A stretch of DNA of 64,000 bases, from positions 310,001-374,000 of the forward strand of contig NC_057382.1 of NCBI RefSeq assembly GCF_016906535.1, read 5' to 3'. Positions within the stretch are counted from its first letter, which is position 1. Every line of letters begins with the position of its first letter. The notes beneath the pieces are model-generated. The model made no database searches and had not been told where the DNA came from. It saw only the letters and a list, made by a program, of their open reading frames with translations. The stretch is from Rhizoctonia solani. Lineage: Eukaryota; Basidiomycota; Agaricomycetes; Cantharellales; Ceratobasidiaceae. Below, piece by piece: positions 46,082 to 58,470 of the stretch. The position numbers and the translations under genes were made by a program.

Positions 46082-47907
46082 CTAAAAATACGCGTTCGTA
46101 GCTGAACTATTACGATATAGTTCCACTGGTATCCACCCGATATAGTGTTCGCTGGCAAGGCATCAGCCATTGCATGGCTACTCGAAGTCATATTTACTCA
46201 CTTTCCAAACCCTCCCACGTAGAATACAGCCTAGTAAAGATGATCTCAGCCTCGAGGCTCTGCTATGCGATGCTACACTTACTTGAGGATCGAACCGTGC
46301 CCACCACGCCACATGAGGCGCTCCAGGACGCCCGGGTACCCACCACTTTGCGTCAGGATGTTTAGCCAAAAGCACTCTGACATTTGACGGGCCTCCAGGT
46401 CGGCTATAGGGATATGAACATGTTCAGCCAGTCGATCGATTACCACACACAAGAAGGTAAGACAGGCAGGCCACCAAAGTCGGAGCCGTTCACATGTCGC
46501 CACTGGAACAAGTCATGGGCCAGATAATACGAATCTCAGGTTCGTGAGATATTCCCCGCGACCGGGTAATTTAAAAGGGACGTAGGACAGCCGTGGAGGA
46601 ACGAAGGCTGGACAATGACGTACCTTCCGTGTCTCCCTCGCCTGTCACACCATAGAAAACGGTGACATTCCCCATCAACGCAACTCGCGCCGTCGCTGCC
46701 GGGCCTCGCTCAGCCGCTTTCGCTTGCCAGCCGGCAAACATGCTTTTGCCCCAACCCCGCCATCCCGTCCTAACGGGGTTTTTCTGATTGCTCGGCGGGT
46801 CCCGATTCACCATTCCACTGAGCGGAGTTGGATCATCCCAACCACTCATTGGGACCTGATCTACCCCCACATCGAACCCTCCCACGTCCGGCTCAAATCC
46901 ATTCGGTGACTCTCCGACCCTGACCGTAAAGCTTGCCGTCTTACCAGGTGTACTGGCTACATTACGCGCATTCTGGGAAATGGGAAAAAACAGATAGGAG
47001 AGCGAACCGTTCTTGTGGCAACTATCAACTCAATGTATTTCATCCCAGAGCAATAGTGTAAAGGACAACAAGTTGTCAAACGATCCGATAAAGTCAGCTT
47101 AGTCATAAATTAGGATCTTGACAAGACCAACCTTGCGTAATACTCCATCAAAGCAAAAGGGTGACCTGAATGTATTGACCCATAGCAGTCAATCCAACAT
47201 CGCCACGAGGAACAATGGTCAAAAATAACTCTCGTGTACTCACCAGCAAGTCCAGCGATACGGTAATCAGAAGGATAAACCGTGGCGAGAGTCCCGACCG
47301 ACTCACGCTTGACAAGCTCTCGAGATAGCCGTGCTGTTGGAATACGAGTCCCAATGAAGCAAGCCACGAACGATCCAATAATCCAAGCAAACCGTGCCGG
47401 TTAGGGCCGGTGAACATTGGGCAATCAACCGAGGTCGATGTGCGTTACGATCCAAAAGTGCAAGAGTTTGTGCCGATTGGGTAGAGCGGCATGTCAGAAA
47501 GGCGGGCCGGATAGAGCGGAATGAATTTGGCAGGTGGCAGGCGGGTGTGCGAGCGAAAATCCCAGTTTGCGTGGTTTGTTGAGAATATGTAAAGGAAAAA
47601 ACAAACCGTTTGACAATGCAAAATAACACAGAAGAAACGCTTGTCAGTTATACTGGTACTCTAGAGCATGGAATAAGGCAGGGCCGAGTCCGTAAGCCAC
47701 TTTCTCACAGCTGAGCAGAAGCTGATTTTATCCATCCTTTCGGCGTGTAAAATGAGGAAGTTGTATCTCCCATATGAGTATGAACTTCAGGACAACTCTC
47801 CGCATTTGCGGATGATGGTTGACCGACTTACCGGCATCCTCGACGGTTTCCCACCCAAGGCTCAGGCTGAAAATAGAGTATAAGATACCAAGAGATAGAA
47901 CACGCAT
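46082..47907 (-). CDS. Secreted CREG-family (PNPOx-like split-barrel) protein, one apparent deletion
   Basis: Exons 47907-47832, 47333-47244, 47165-47132, 47021-46624, 46403-46283, 46230-46202 and 46151-46082. A signal peptide (MRVLSLGILYSIFSLSLG) is followed by WETVEDAARLSRELVKRESV and GTLATVYPSDYRIAGLAG, HPFALMEYYASCHKNGSLSY, LFFPISQNARNV, AATARVALMGNVTVF, HPDAKWWVPGRPGAPHVAWW and AVFYVGGFGNEHYIGWIPVE, which is the order of the CREG/pyridoxamine-phosphate-oxidase-like fold. CREG proteins are secreted glycoproteins that lack the oxidase activity of true PNPOx enzymes; the fungal role is unknown. Exon 5 is one base short, located at the A run 46368-46371 (T run in sense), right between CF and LAKHPDA. 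With that base the gene has 272 codons plus stop. Intron 1 is long (about 500 bases). Confidence 0.8.
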
Positions 47908-49930
47908 TATAGATGTGTGTTTTTTCAGGTCTTTAACCAAGGAGAAATAATATGTGCAGACAATTCGATAGCAAGTAGGCAGTCGTCGTCAGATGGATAA
48001 TTAAGGCAGGAGGATCGTCTTCCTAATGAAATGCAAATTAGTGATAAGATAAGTGTAGGCTTGGTGATTGCACGTGATTTCCCAACAAACGTATATTGGC
48101 TTTATCCACGCAATCGACCAAACAGCGGGCTAAGTTTACGTATTCGTAATCATAGGTAATGTCAAGATGAGCTTTGAGGAGCGACGCCCTCCAAAATAAT
48201 ATTGAAAGCAGCGTACCGACAATTCTAATAGCTCTACACCACCAGGATGCGGTTCCGCTTCTGAGAAGTAGATATGCACCTACTTTGGCACTATCAGTGG
48301 GGTTGCATTACCGCAAACAGATACCTATGTGAATGCCAGCTAGTACTAGTGAAGTTTCATTCGTCTCCATAGTCATGCCCCCAGCCACATCTCACTATCA
48401 ACTAGACTTTTCTCCCTCCCTCCCTGAATGACCAGTTGATGAGCCCAGCGTTCGAAGGCACTCCACACGATACTGAGCCGAGGGCGAAGATTCGTGATCG
48501 TGATCACATAAGTTCTCCAAATGTCATTCCATACTGGGGACTTGGAATGACACACTAAACGCAAGGGCTTAATCTGTCCTCGTGTTTTTCAGTAGCTACC
48601 CACCAATCAGTCAGTATTTGTTGTATGTCTGATTCGATTTATACATTTGTCCGTTTTTCGCGGCTCTGCCATCCCGGCCTTCGAACCAGGTAGTTTCAGC
48701 TTTGGGATTCGGCCAATGTCCTTAGGCCGCCTGCGAGCTCTCTCACCTGCAATCGTGCCGCGTACAGAACGCACACATCCCATATACGAGAGTGCCAGAA
48801 TAAAGCACGGTTTGGGAATAAAATGAGGTATCCGACAATCTGACTATTATCATATCTATAAGTACTCTTGCCAGAAATGTTCTTGTTCTAACGGCAAATT
48901 TATTAAGTTGAAACTTTGTTGGTAATATACTTTATCCTAACTACCCCCGAACCAAGAAACCTTCCACACAGGTATCTTTGCAACATTTTAGTCCATGTGA
49001 CTGTATCCTATTAAAGCTCGCTCTCGACAAACCCATCGTATTTTTATAGCATGATATGTTTCATGCCAGACATACAGGTTTGATCAATTCCAGCAGCTTA
49101 TATATGCAATATCACAGAAGTTTTTTCTAGCTTCTAAAGATTATGAGGACTGGAGGTCATTGGGCTGACTTTCTAATCCATATATGAACAGATTAAGTTG
49201 CTTAATCATGAGACACGTTTTGATTTCAATTCCTTGGGAGCAAGTTGTGTTCTCGTCACTATCATGGCTCAACTAGACCATTAGGTATACTTGCAAGCTT
49301 GTTCTCGACCAAGGTACTCTATCATGCTTTCTTCTTTGACCTGACTCAGTGATCTGCGGCGCTCAATCAACGGAGCGGCAGCGGAACCTTACAGTAATAA
49401 ACGCGTATGTATACGTAATGCATGGCAGGTCATAGTCCAGCGCAACCTTTCTATTCAAGACGTCTAGGTGAGTTACGTATTTCTCGCAAATTATGTTAGG
49501 TATTCCTGACAGTTTCAATGCTGTACCGCTATCGATTTTCTCCATGCATGTCCTATTATGACGATTAACTTGGTCTGACCACAGTCAAGTTAGCCAAATA
49601 TTACAATATAAACTACATTATAACATACACCATGTAATTTCAACAGTTTATAGCACTGGAATAAGTCAACTAAAGTTACATTAGAAGTGACGTTACTGTA
49701 TTCTGCAACCCCCGCTCATCTGTCGGCCTACATGTGCCACCTGGTCGCGTGACGGGCTTCGATGTATGGAATTGCTGCATCTATTCGAATAGATCACGAA
49801 CTCGTGGGACCATTCGTCAGCTTCGCGGTATATAGCTACGAAGAATATGTTTGCTCTTGTAGGCTCTTTGCATATAAAAGAGGCCTGAGAGGCGGCGAAG
49901 GTCTCACAATAAGCTTCAACACCTGAAGCT
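47908..49930. other. Intergenic, no gene recognised
   Basis: About 2 kb, AT-rich, divergent between the CREG gene and the P450 remnant. Only short frames without family resemblance. The stretch near 48680 carries a TTCGAA-type hexamer but does not fold as a tRNA. Confidence 0.45.
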
Positions 49931-52026
49931 ATGGATACCGACTCGTCTTGTCTCATTCAATGCTCTGCAGCACTTGGCGCACTAATGGTGAATCTCTACT
50001 TGCTTAGTCGTTGGATGTATATTTATTTACACGTCCTTTTAGGTGGTTTTTACGTGGCTCCTTACTTGCTTGATCCCTACAACTACCGCCATCGATTCCC
50101 TGGACCACCTTTGGCTGGGTTCACAATTGGTGGATGTACCGCGTTGTGCGGGCCGGTAACCATAGTGAGATTGTAAAGCACTACACGCGAAATATGGTAG
50201 CCATATGTATCCCTTCCGTTCGTATATTCAATCGCTGATGTTCTCCGTAGGTACTTTTGTGCGACTTGGACCTAATCATTCAGCATTTCCGATCCAGATG
50301 CTATAGAGGTATGATATCCAATATGCCGCCAATCCCCCCCCCGAGGTTTTCAAGCACTAAAGACAAAATTCATTAGACAGTGTATGGGCATGGCAGTGGG
50401 GTTCTGAAATCCGACTTTTACCATTCGTTTCGAAATGGTCCCAACACAAATACGTTTAATACACAGGATAAGGCTGAACACTCTAGTAAGTGACCTGGAT
50501 ATTAAGTAAAGATAATGTCGCGAGCTCAGAATCCAGAGAAACGCAGACGCCTAGCCATGCCTTCAGTCCGCAGAATGTCCTTGATTTCCAACCCCGAGTG
50601 CGCAATCTTATTTGGCAGCTGTGTGTACAATGGGACCTACGATGCGAGGGAGCTGCTCGCGGAACCTCGGGTCCCAACTGGGTTGCAAACATGGGCAGCA
50701 ACAATGAATGTTTGCGCTCGTGAGTTACATCCACATGAAGCCTAAGTATTATTATAGTATCAACTCACACGTATATAGAGTTCTCCTATCTTGCGTTCGA
50801 TATTATTGGCGATCTCGCGCTAGGATCTCCATTCGGGCTTATTCAGGCTCAAACAGATTCTTCACCATCTATCGAGTCTACCGATGCATCTGGAGAACCC
50901 GTGCGCGGGACAATGCGAGTTCCAGTAATTGAAACGATAGCTGGCGCAGCATTCACTGGCATGTCAGTAGGCATATTCCCTTCGTGGGCACATAGGCTCC
51001 TTCGATTACTCCCGTGGAACATTTCAGGGACCAATAATAGGATAAATCTCTTAAAACTAGCCACGGCTTCGGTGGAGGCAAGAATCAAACGAGGTTCTAG
51101 AAAAGACTCAGAGTCTGGAGGGTGCGGTATCGACCTGGTCGCCAAACTCCTTGAAGCAAAGAATGATGACGGTAGTCCCTTGTCTGCTAATGAGTTGTAT
51201 GCGGAGGCTGTAATGCTGCTTGTTGCTGGAAGCGACACAACGAGCAAGTAGTAGCAATGTGCTAGTCATTTGAATTTGGCTAACTATACTTTCTTAGCAC
51301 ACTGAGCTCCTTATGCTACCACTTGGCAATTATCCGGAGGTCCAGCGAGAATTACAAGCTGAACTCGATCTCCATGTCCCATATGACTCATCCGAAGAAA
51401 CTAGTGGCAAAGCGCCGCCAAACGATGCGGTAGTTTACTATGAGATGATAAAGAACCTACCTTACTTGGATGCCTGTATTAAAGAGGCATTGCGAATCCA
51501 TTCGACGGTCGGCACAGGCATGCCTCGGACTGTCCATCCGGGAAGACGATCCACCGTTGCTGGCCAGACGTTCGAGGCAGGGAGCGTAATTAGTGTCCCC
51601 TCATACACAACCAATCGATCAAGCGTCTGGGGGAATGACGCTAGTGATTTTCGGCCTGGACGTTGGCTGGAAGACGGTGCTGGCTCTGAACAAATACTTC
51701 GTGCCGTTCTCAATAGGACCAAGGTCAGTTTCTACTGGTTAATATACCTTTGATTTACAGTGTGCTAACAATATTAAACGCTTACAGAGCCGTATCGGCC
51801 GGAACCTGGCGTATATGGACTGATGTTGATTGTGGTACCCTATTTCGTCGTTATCAAGTTGAGGCACTTCCTACGACCAAGGTATGAGTAATTATGATGC
51901 GTACACGACCCTCGATTATATCAATATTAACAATGCCGCATACAATTAGATCGTTATTCGTGAAGCATTCGCACGACAAACGGCCAAATGTGAAGTTAGT
52001 ATCGTCGGAGGAGTGTTCCATGATAG
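49931..52026 (+). pseudogene. Cytochrome P450, decayed
   Basis: Starts MDTDSSCLIQCSAALGALMV with a membrane anchor and HRFPGPPLAGFT (Pro-rich hinge). Blocks in order: HSEIVK, FVRLGPNH, DPDAIE, the I-helix oxygen-binding motif LLVAGSDTTS (about 51222-51245), PEVQRELQAELD, the K-helix KEALRIH (E..R), FRPGRWL, and the heme region, readable only by changing frames (PFSIGPR, then GRNLAYM). At the expected heme-ligand Cys codon near 51790 a base is missing, so the motif cannot be formed. Frame breaks also occur near 50270, 50290, 51335, 51690 and 51813-51832. A stretch between the first exons and the I-helix is poorly preserved. As it stands it cannot encode a functional enzyme. The 3' end is tandemly duplicated. 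Confidence 0.82.
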
Positions 52027-52223
52027 GGCTGCGCTTCTATTGCCCCAGGAAACGATTGATCGTGGCTACACCATGTGTCCGTGACTGATTCTGTAATATT
52101 GACTAGTAAACGATAGTATCCAGTAAAATTACTTGTTACCGCATTAGAAATGAAAAGATCGGAACTCCCAATAAGGTGAAGAACCATAGTTTAGAAATCG
52201 ACTGAGACGTGTCAGCGAATGAG
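51981..52223. repeat. Tandem repeat of P450 3' end, copy 1
   Basis: Matches 52224-52470 almost throughout, starting in the last P450 codons (TAKCEVSI). Compared with copy 2 it lacks single C bases at four places (near 52003, 52085, 52110 and 52171). Confidence 0.9.
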
Positions 52224-52470
52224 CGGCCAAATGTGAAGTCAGTATCCGTCGGAGGAGTGTTCCATGATAGGGCTGCGCTTCTATTGCCACGGGAAACTAT
52301 TGATCGTGGCTACATCATGTGTCCGTGACCTGATTCTGTAATATTGACTAGTAAACCGATAGTATCCAGTAAAATTACTTGTTACCGCATTAGAAATAAA
52401 ATATCAGAACTCCCAATCAAGGTGAAGAACCATAGTTTAGAAATCGACTGAGACGTGTCGGCAAATGAGC
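52224..52470. repeat. Tandem repeat of P450 3' end, copy 2
   Basis: Second copy of the unit. Here the terminal codons read AKCEVSIRRRSVP with a stop, which looks like the original C-terminus, so copy 1 carries the deletion. Confidence 0.9.
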
Positions 52471-53361
52471 TTTCTAGGGATTTATTATTTCATGTCCCTG
52501 GACTTCTGGAAGATTACAATAATTATAAGTTCCGTAGATCAAGGCGTCTCGCACTGTGCATGCAAATTATCATGGTAGTGAGAACCTGAAGTATATATCC
52601 CATATCTATGCGCCAGTAGGTTCGTCACACGGCCAAGTTGGTATGGTTCGGGTATCCGACCAAGATTGCTGACCTATTGGGAATATTAAATAAATATGTT
52701 TTATATAATCGGGCTTGAATCTACGGGCGTACGATCGTAAACATGCTGATTGTGGCCCATCATATGATCTCCGGGCGGTTTACTAATATAACTCAGTGTA
52801 TCTGTGATTCCAGATACAATTTTCAGAAATCAATCTCTCATATACCTATATATAGGGCAGAAGGTACTAGCTAAAGTATATACTGCAGTATAAGTACCTT
52901 CATCGCGATAGTTCTATAGGTTGCAGCTTATAACTATAGGCGAATGGTTTCCCGTGTACGAATTTCCCACCATAATATAAGAGGGATGAGGCAAAATGTG
53001 GTACAGCCAGCGACAAGCGGAAATTGTGCACTCGACTGTGCCTATCAAACGCAAACTGGCTGAGTGAACTATTTATCCTCTTCTCCACGTAAATCATTAA
53101 TAGACTATAGACTCAAATATGACCTCTGCACGCTCATCTCTTCGCCCTTGGAGTTAGAGCTCCGATCCATATCCGAGCCTTTATGATAAATGTCTGACAA
53201 ACGGAAAGACAGATGAATTCGAGGTGCTCTTTCTCTACCAGTACAAATAAACTAATTATTATATTAAGGCTTACAACTAAGCGATGATCATACAGTTATT
53301 GTCTCATGCTGGAATTTGACTGAAGTAGGTTAAAGGAGACCAGGCCCAACTACAACTGGCT
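52471..53361. other. Intergenic, no gene recognised
   Basis: About 900 AT-rich bases between the P450 remnant and the 3' end of the second oxalate decarboxylase. Nothing recognised. Confidence 0.5.
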
Positions 53362-55414
53362 TTACTTTTGCAGTTTGCTAATGGTGTCGTCGCTCAGCTG
53401 TAGGTGAGCCTGAAATTTTCAGGCAGTGAGCACAAAATTATTCACCTGAAGAAAAAACCGAGCAGGCACACCTTGACCATATCAGGCGGTGTGAGCGCCA
53501 GCCATTGATTCAGTGAAATGTCTTCATACTTGTCGGAGTTGAAAATTTCAAGGAGCTTGAGCGTTGTGTTTCCAATGTTCTCAACATAGTGCCCGAATGA
53601 TGGCGGGACATAACCTGGGTTGGAAGTTGTTGAGATCTTGGAGGACCCAACGAAGAAATGCCCTACCGATATCTCCCGGTTGATAATTGAAAGTGCGTGC
53701 GTTACCCTCAGCTGCAAACACAGTGATGCGGGCATTTCCCTCACTGGATAAGAGAGTCAATGGCTTAGATTATGAGCGTGGCTTTATTAGATATGACATA
53801 AAGTAAGACCATTCGGGTTGGGTTGGATGCCACTAGCGAGTGTCCCAGTCAGTTCTCTATTTTGGGAAAAATGTGATTCACTCACATGAAGTTCACGCAT
53901 TCCTCCAACCTCAACAGTCACCTATACGAAAAGATAAAGTGAGTATTGAAGCAATGTAATTGCCACTCAGTTGCATACCTCTGCAAGTGCAATAGTCTTG
54001 CTGACTTTGAATGTGCGTGAATCGACGACCTGACTGTTCCACCCGGAACCTAGCAGAACTGTTTAGATATTGGATTCCGAATCAAGTTTGGTGCGAACAT
54101 ACTTCGTGGCGTTGATCTGCTGGCAGCAAACGTGTAAGGTAAAGTAGATACACCTTGAGGGCTCTTGACCCCTTCTTCTTCGGGAGTACCCGTCGGTACC
54201 GCAGTGGGATCATATACAACTCGCGGTCAGGAATGTGATCAAAGCTGAGGCATTGACCTTGAAGTTCCGGCTCAAGACTTCCTTGGGGATATGGGATGCC
54301 CAGTCTGTAACCGAGAAAGTAGAATCTTCACTGAATTCCCCATCGTCGAAGACCTACAAAGGAGAAGTGAGAGTAGTGAAATGGAAGGCATATAATGCAC
54401 ATACAAGGAGGAATTCACAGCCGTCAGCGGTGTCATTAAGGCCCTGAAGGACATGGGGGATACCGGGTGGAAAGTACCAAAGACTCCCGGATACTATATC
54501 GGAGGGTAGTTCAGAGAATAATAGGACTACTTCTGGGTACATACAACATCAGCTATATAATTCTGGCCTTCAGTGTTCACGACAACAATACGGCAGCTTC
54601 CCTATAATATCCGGACTCGCTGTCAGGCAGCCAAAGTTAACCGAAAGATAACTACACACCTCCAGGATATGCCCACTTAATAAATATAATCATGACGTCA
54701 TCGATATTGAATATTGCGAATACTAAATTACTATATGATGCACCTACCTCCGCAGTGATATGCCAAGCATTTCACTATCAAACTGTCAATATGGATAATT
54801 TAAAATACTAGCATGACGCACCGCATCGTTCCTGCTTTCAGACGCATATTTACACCAGCTATAGTTGTCGCGATTGGCATCGAATGGACTACGTATAGTT
54901 TGTCAGGAGTCTAAATCATCACGCTGCCACCGCCCACGATGTACCGTTCTGCTGACGCGCCCAACCGCCATCCTGAATACGGTTGTGTGACAGACTGAAT
55001 GGCCATTTGACGTTCTCGCTGAGTGTTGATAGGTTAGATAGCCACTGATGCTAATGTACTGGGTACTTACACCGAACCGCTATCTGTAGTTGGGGGTGCG
55101 AGGATGTCAGGGTTCTGACGATCGAGCTCGACGTTCTGAGGGCCAAGGATGTTTGCGCCTCTCGATCCGCGAATGGGCTCTGGTAATTCGTTCTGAAATT
55201 TATCAAGGTATGACTCGTTCAGATCTTCCGAAGCGTATGGGACTGTTGGGCTAGGATACAATGAGTCGGTCGTCGGTGAAGGTCCTGCAGACTTGGACGA
55301 GAATATAGTAGTGGATGAATCCTTTGTGGCCGATGGTTTCGTATCTGCAGCCGGGGCCGGGGCACCAAGAACACCCGTGGAAAGAGCTAGAGCTAGAGCA
55401 AGGGACATACGCAT
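53362..55414 (-). pseudogene. Oxalate decarboxylase (bicupin), copy B, frameshifted
   Basis: Exon 1 is 55414-55071: signal peptide MRMSLALALALSTGVLGAPA and the block YLDKFQNELPEPIRGSRGAN. Following exons carry VKWPFSLSHNRIQDGGWARQ, MPIATTIAGVNMRLKAGTMR, WYFPPGIPHVLQGLNDTADG, GMRELH|WHPTQPEW and [20 protein letters not shown], to a stop at 53364-53362. The first-cupin metal site is damaged: where copy A has ELHWH, copy B reads EMLGI after loss of bases near 54766, so two His ligands are gone. Further single-base losses occur near 54665 (WAY..LE) and 54489 (upstream of LWYFPPG). Different sites are broken than in copy A, so the two copies decayed, or were mis-assembled, independently. It has the opposite orientation to copy A. 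Confidence 0.85.
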
Positions 55415-56429
55415 GGTGAAAACACTATCTTTAAGAAAGTAGAAGAGTTGATTCTGTTGATGATGGATCAACCAAGAAATACGAAAGTTTATATACCAGA
55501 TTCCAGGACCAGTTTGTTGAATAGAGCGTGCCATAAGATAGACTTGTACGTTGGTGCAATGTATTGGAGGGCAACAATAACCGAACCAAGAAGCAAATCA
55601 GGATCGCCCCGAGTACAAAGTCCGCAGACGCGTAAGGGTAGGCCGGCGCCGGAGGCCGTATATTATTAATTCCCCACATCTCAAGATGTTGCAGTTGCTA
55701 TTCCTAGCTGGCTTGAACAATTATATACAAGATGCTGAAAAGCAGGGGACGCATGGAGCGCATGTAAATTGACTGAATGGTGTGGCGTGTCCGAGAAGCA
55801 GTGAATATCATCTATGATTACGACCTGTATCTATATCTGTTGCGTCGGCCGTACATTTAATTAGAACATCTGCAAATTACGAAATCCAGAACTACACAAT
55901 CAGATTATACGGGAGTTAGTCACCAGTAGATATACATAGTTCTATGATAGTGTGGCCAAAGGGAGGGTGTATGGAGAGGCCACCGCAATGGGCGCTTGAT
56001 GACGTGCTGATTCCAGGCTCAGTCATCCGTAGGAATCACGCATTCCTATTCAATGAAAAAGCTTGAAGAGGAGATATTTTGAAAAAGATCGACAGTATAC
56101 AACTGAGGTTGACTTGTCTGCTGGAGTGACCATAATGGATATGCCTGGATCACGCCTGGGTCGGATATTAATATCTTGATCTGTCCCAGAGTAACGAGCG
56201 TCACGTGACTCGTGGAGAACCTTTCGAGGACAAGGCTGCCCACAAGCAGAGCCCATTATCAATTGCAGAAAATAGATGCACTTAGTATGAAATTGGGGCC
56301 TTAGTAAATTATGTATTCAACCACACAAAAGATTGGAAAAGAACAATAAAGTGAGCATACCCTATGACACCCATTGTTATTGCAGCAATGTTAATCTATG
56401 AAGTGTAGAGCAAGACCTGAACTTGGCAG
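55415..56429. other. Upstream region of oxalate decarboxylase copy B; no gene recognised
   Basis: About 1 kb. TATA-like sequence lies near 55489-55495 on the minus strand (TATATAA), about 75-80 bases before the signal-peptide ATG, so the promoter region seems preserved. The rest holds no convincing frame. Confidence 0.45.
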
Positions 56430-56632
56430 GGGTATCCAAGCGTGGTTGCGTCAATGTGGTCTGTGATGAATGGGGATGCGCCGTTTATGGCTGATAAGGT
56501 GTATGAGATGTTGATGAAGGCTGGGAAGGTTGGGAATGGAGAGCAGTCCATTATGCTGCTGCAGGGCTACGCAAGAAGGTTGGGGAGAAGGAGTTTGGGC
56601 AGTGGGTGCTGTATATCCACATTAGTTTGTAA
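56430..56632 (+). pseudogene. CHAT-domain C-terminal fragment
   Basis: After a CAG acceptor at 56427-56429 the frame reads GYPSVVASMWSVMNGDAPFM, then ADKVYEMLMKAGKVGNGEQS. After one shift near 56555-56565 it continues EKEFGQWVLYIHISL with a stop at 56630-56632. This is the end of the CHAT (caspase-HetF-associated with TPRs) peptidase-like domain, whose typical close is TMWS...A...VY...W.PFIH. CHAT proteins with TPRs form a very large family in agaricomycetes. The catalytic His/Cys part is absent here, so this is only a remnant left next to the retroelement. Confidence 0.65.
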
Positions 56633-57570
56633 TCACAAAATGTAGTCTCAAAGATTTTATCATCTTGCCATGTTTTATGATAATTTACTTAGGGTTATTG
56701 TGCTATATGGTAGCATACACGCAGTGCATTCAAATCAATATAGTCTTGTAGTATACCGCATGCATTTGCAAGTTTTCCAATTTATGCTTCCGCAGGAAAG
56801 GGCTGCTTTCCAAGAGTAGTTTCTGGCTACGGATGATATACTCAATCAGCATTGTTGTCTGTAAAATGAATATGTGTTTAAATAAAATACCCCATTACGT
56901 GACAATTCCAAGACAAAGTGCTGGTTGCATTTTGGATCATAGATTCATGGATATTGTTGTACACCACTGTAAGGTGGGTACACGCTGGAGGAGGCAGGCG
57001 CTTAAGGCCATACTACTACAAGCTACACTGGTCTAACTTAACTAACTAGGCTAAACTACTGCTGCTTAGGGCAGACTTCTACTGGGATCTATGTACAAAG
57101 GGGCCTTAGGCCTGGGAGGTGTGATAGGTGAATGTAGGGGGGTGAGCATGTGAACTACTTAGGGGGCCTGCTACTTAGCTGGCTGGCTACCTTCTCTAAT
57201 GAGTAAGAGACAAGGTAAAATTGACTTGGGGTCTCCAAGCAATTTCCCTGCTGTATATAGAAGTAGGCGCACTATTTACATGGTCTGTGCGCGTGTGAAA
57301 AGAAGTACATGTGTGAAATGAGAAGCGTGCTGCAGGCTGCGCAGAAGCGTGGATTTCTCCTAAGCGCCCTTGGCACGGCATCTTGGCGCAGCATCTTGGC
57401 ATAGTAAGCGCCAAGATCACGTGATCAAAAAACATGAGATATCAAGTCCATAAAAAATACTAAAAATAATAGAAGAATCCGGCAAATCCAGTGGTATAAT
57501 TCAGGAGGTTGTAACAGATATTGATACAAATGGATACAATGCCAATATAAAGCTCAAGGATCAAGATGTG
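56633..57570. other. Repeat-like intergenic region before the solo LTR
   Basis: No gene. Short internal repetitions (GGCATCTTGGCGCAGCATCT, 57376-57395) and CTTAGG/CCTAAG-rich stretches around 57000-57180 look like old transposon debris. A GCGCCAAGATCACGTGATC stretch near 57408 resembles part of the LTRs. Confidence 0.4.
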
Positions 57571-58151
57571 TTGTAGACACACTCAATACCAGGGAATTTA
57601 TTCCCATTTTCTCGGATTTAAACAAAGCCAAACGGACAACATTTTCAATCACGTGACTTCGGCGCTTATATCATATGCTAAGCGCCGAGCCACGTCCCCA
57701 CCCGCGCTTACCTCAGCACACGTAGCCACCTCCACTTGATGACATCATTATGACACATCAGTGACACGTATGCATGAGTAAGGCTGACTGCGGAGCGGGG
57801 TTCTTATTGGATTAGGTATTGCATATAATGTATTTGTAATTAGTCTCACTGTAGAATATATAAGGAGGCCAACCAACCATGGTAACACCCAGGTTGATTA
57901 CCTCTTGTTGCATCCCACCACTGTACAAGGGCCTTAAGCCCAGTAACCTACTTAGTCACTCAGTACACACCGCCTTAAGCAGCCTCCTTGTTGTAGTTAC
58001 ATAGCTGATCATTGCCCTTACGGCCTTGGTCACCGTAGTATAGCTGGTTGCCGTTGTAGGATAGCTTGCCGCCGCCTTACGCGGTTTCTCACTTAGATAC
58101 ATCCGGCCGCAAGCGCCCCCTTCCTTGATGTCCTTACAGACGTCTAGGACA
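57571..58151. repeat. Solo LTR (gypsy type)
   Basis: About 580 bases, homologous over its whole length to 58471-59051 and offset by exactly 900 bases. It starts TTGTAGACACACTCAATACC and ends GACGTCTAGGACA. It is flanked by ATGTG on both sides (57566-57570 and 58152-58156), a candidate 5-base target-site duplication. The sequence to its right is not gag, so it is a solo LTR. It differs from the other LTR at many sites, so it is not the partner of that element. It contains a TATATAAGG promoter-like box. Confidence 0.8.
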
Positions 58152-58470
58152 ATGTGCAGGCTTCATGATGTGGCCAAGTATAACTTGAGTAGGTATACTT
58201 TGGAAGCAAGAATGTGATGCCTGGATCCTTTAGAAAAATCAGGTAAGAGTTGTAAAATGAGCTGGAAAGGACACGCACAGAACGTACAAAAAGCTGTACT
58301 AAAAACCTCATTATCTGCCGTAAAATAGTACTCAATGTAGAAAAGTTCAAGAACATAAAGTAAGGTTTGTTGCAAGTTGCTGAATTAACCTTGTTGGGAC
58401 ATGTGGTGGAGTGTAGATGGGTGGAGACTCATATACCCGTTTCAGGATAGATATGCAGCAATTCTAGCTG
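58152..58470. other. Spacer between solo LTR and gypsy 5' LTR
   Basis: 319 bases of non-LTR, non-gag sequence, probably the original host DNA. Short minus-strand frames here mean nothing to me. Confidence 0.5.

Noticed and set aside
48650..48700. tRNA-like TTCGAA motif
   Set aside because: The flanking bases do not form the T-arm stem or an acceptor stem.
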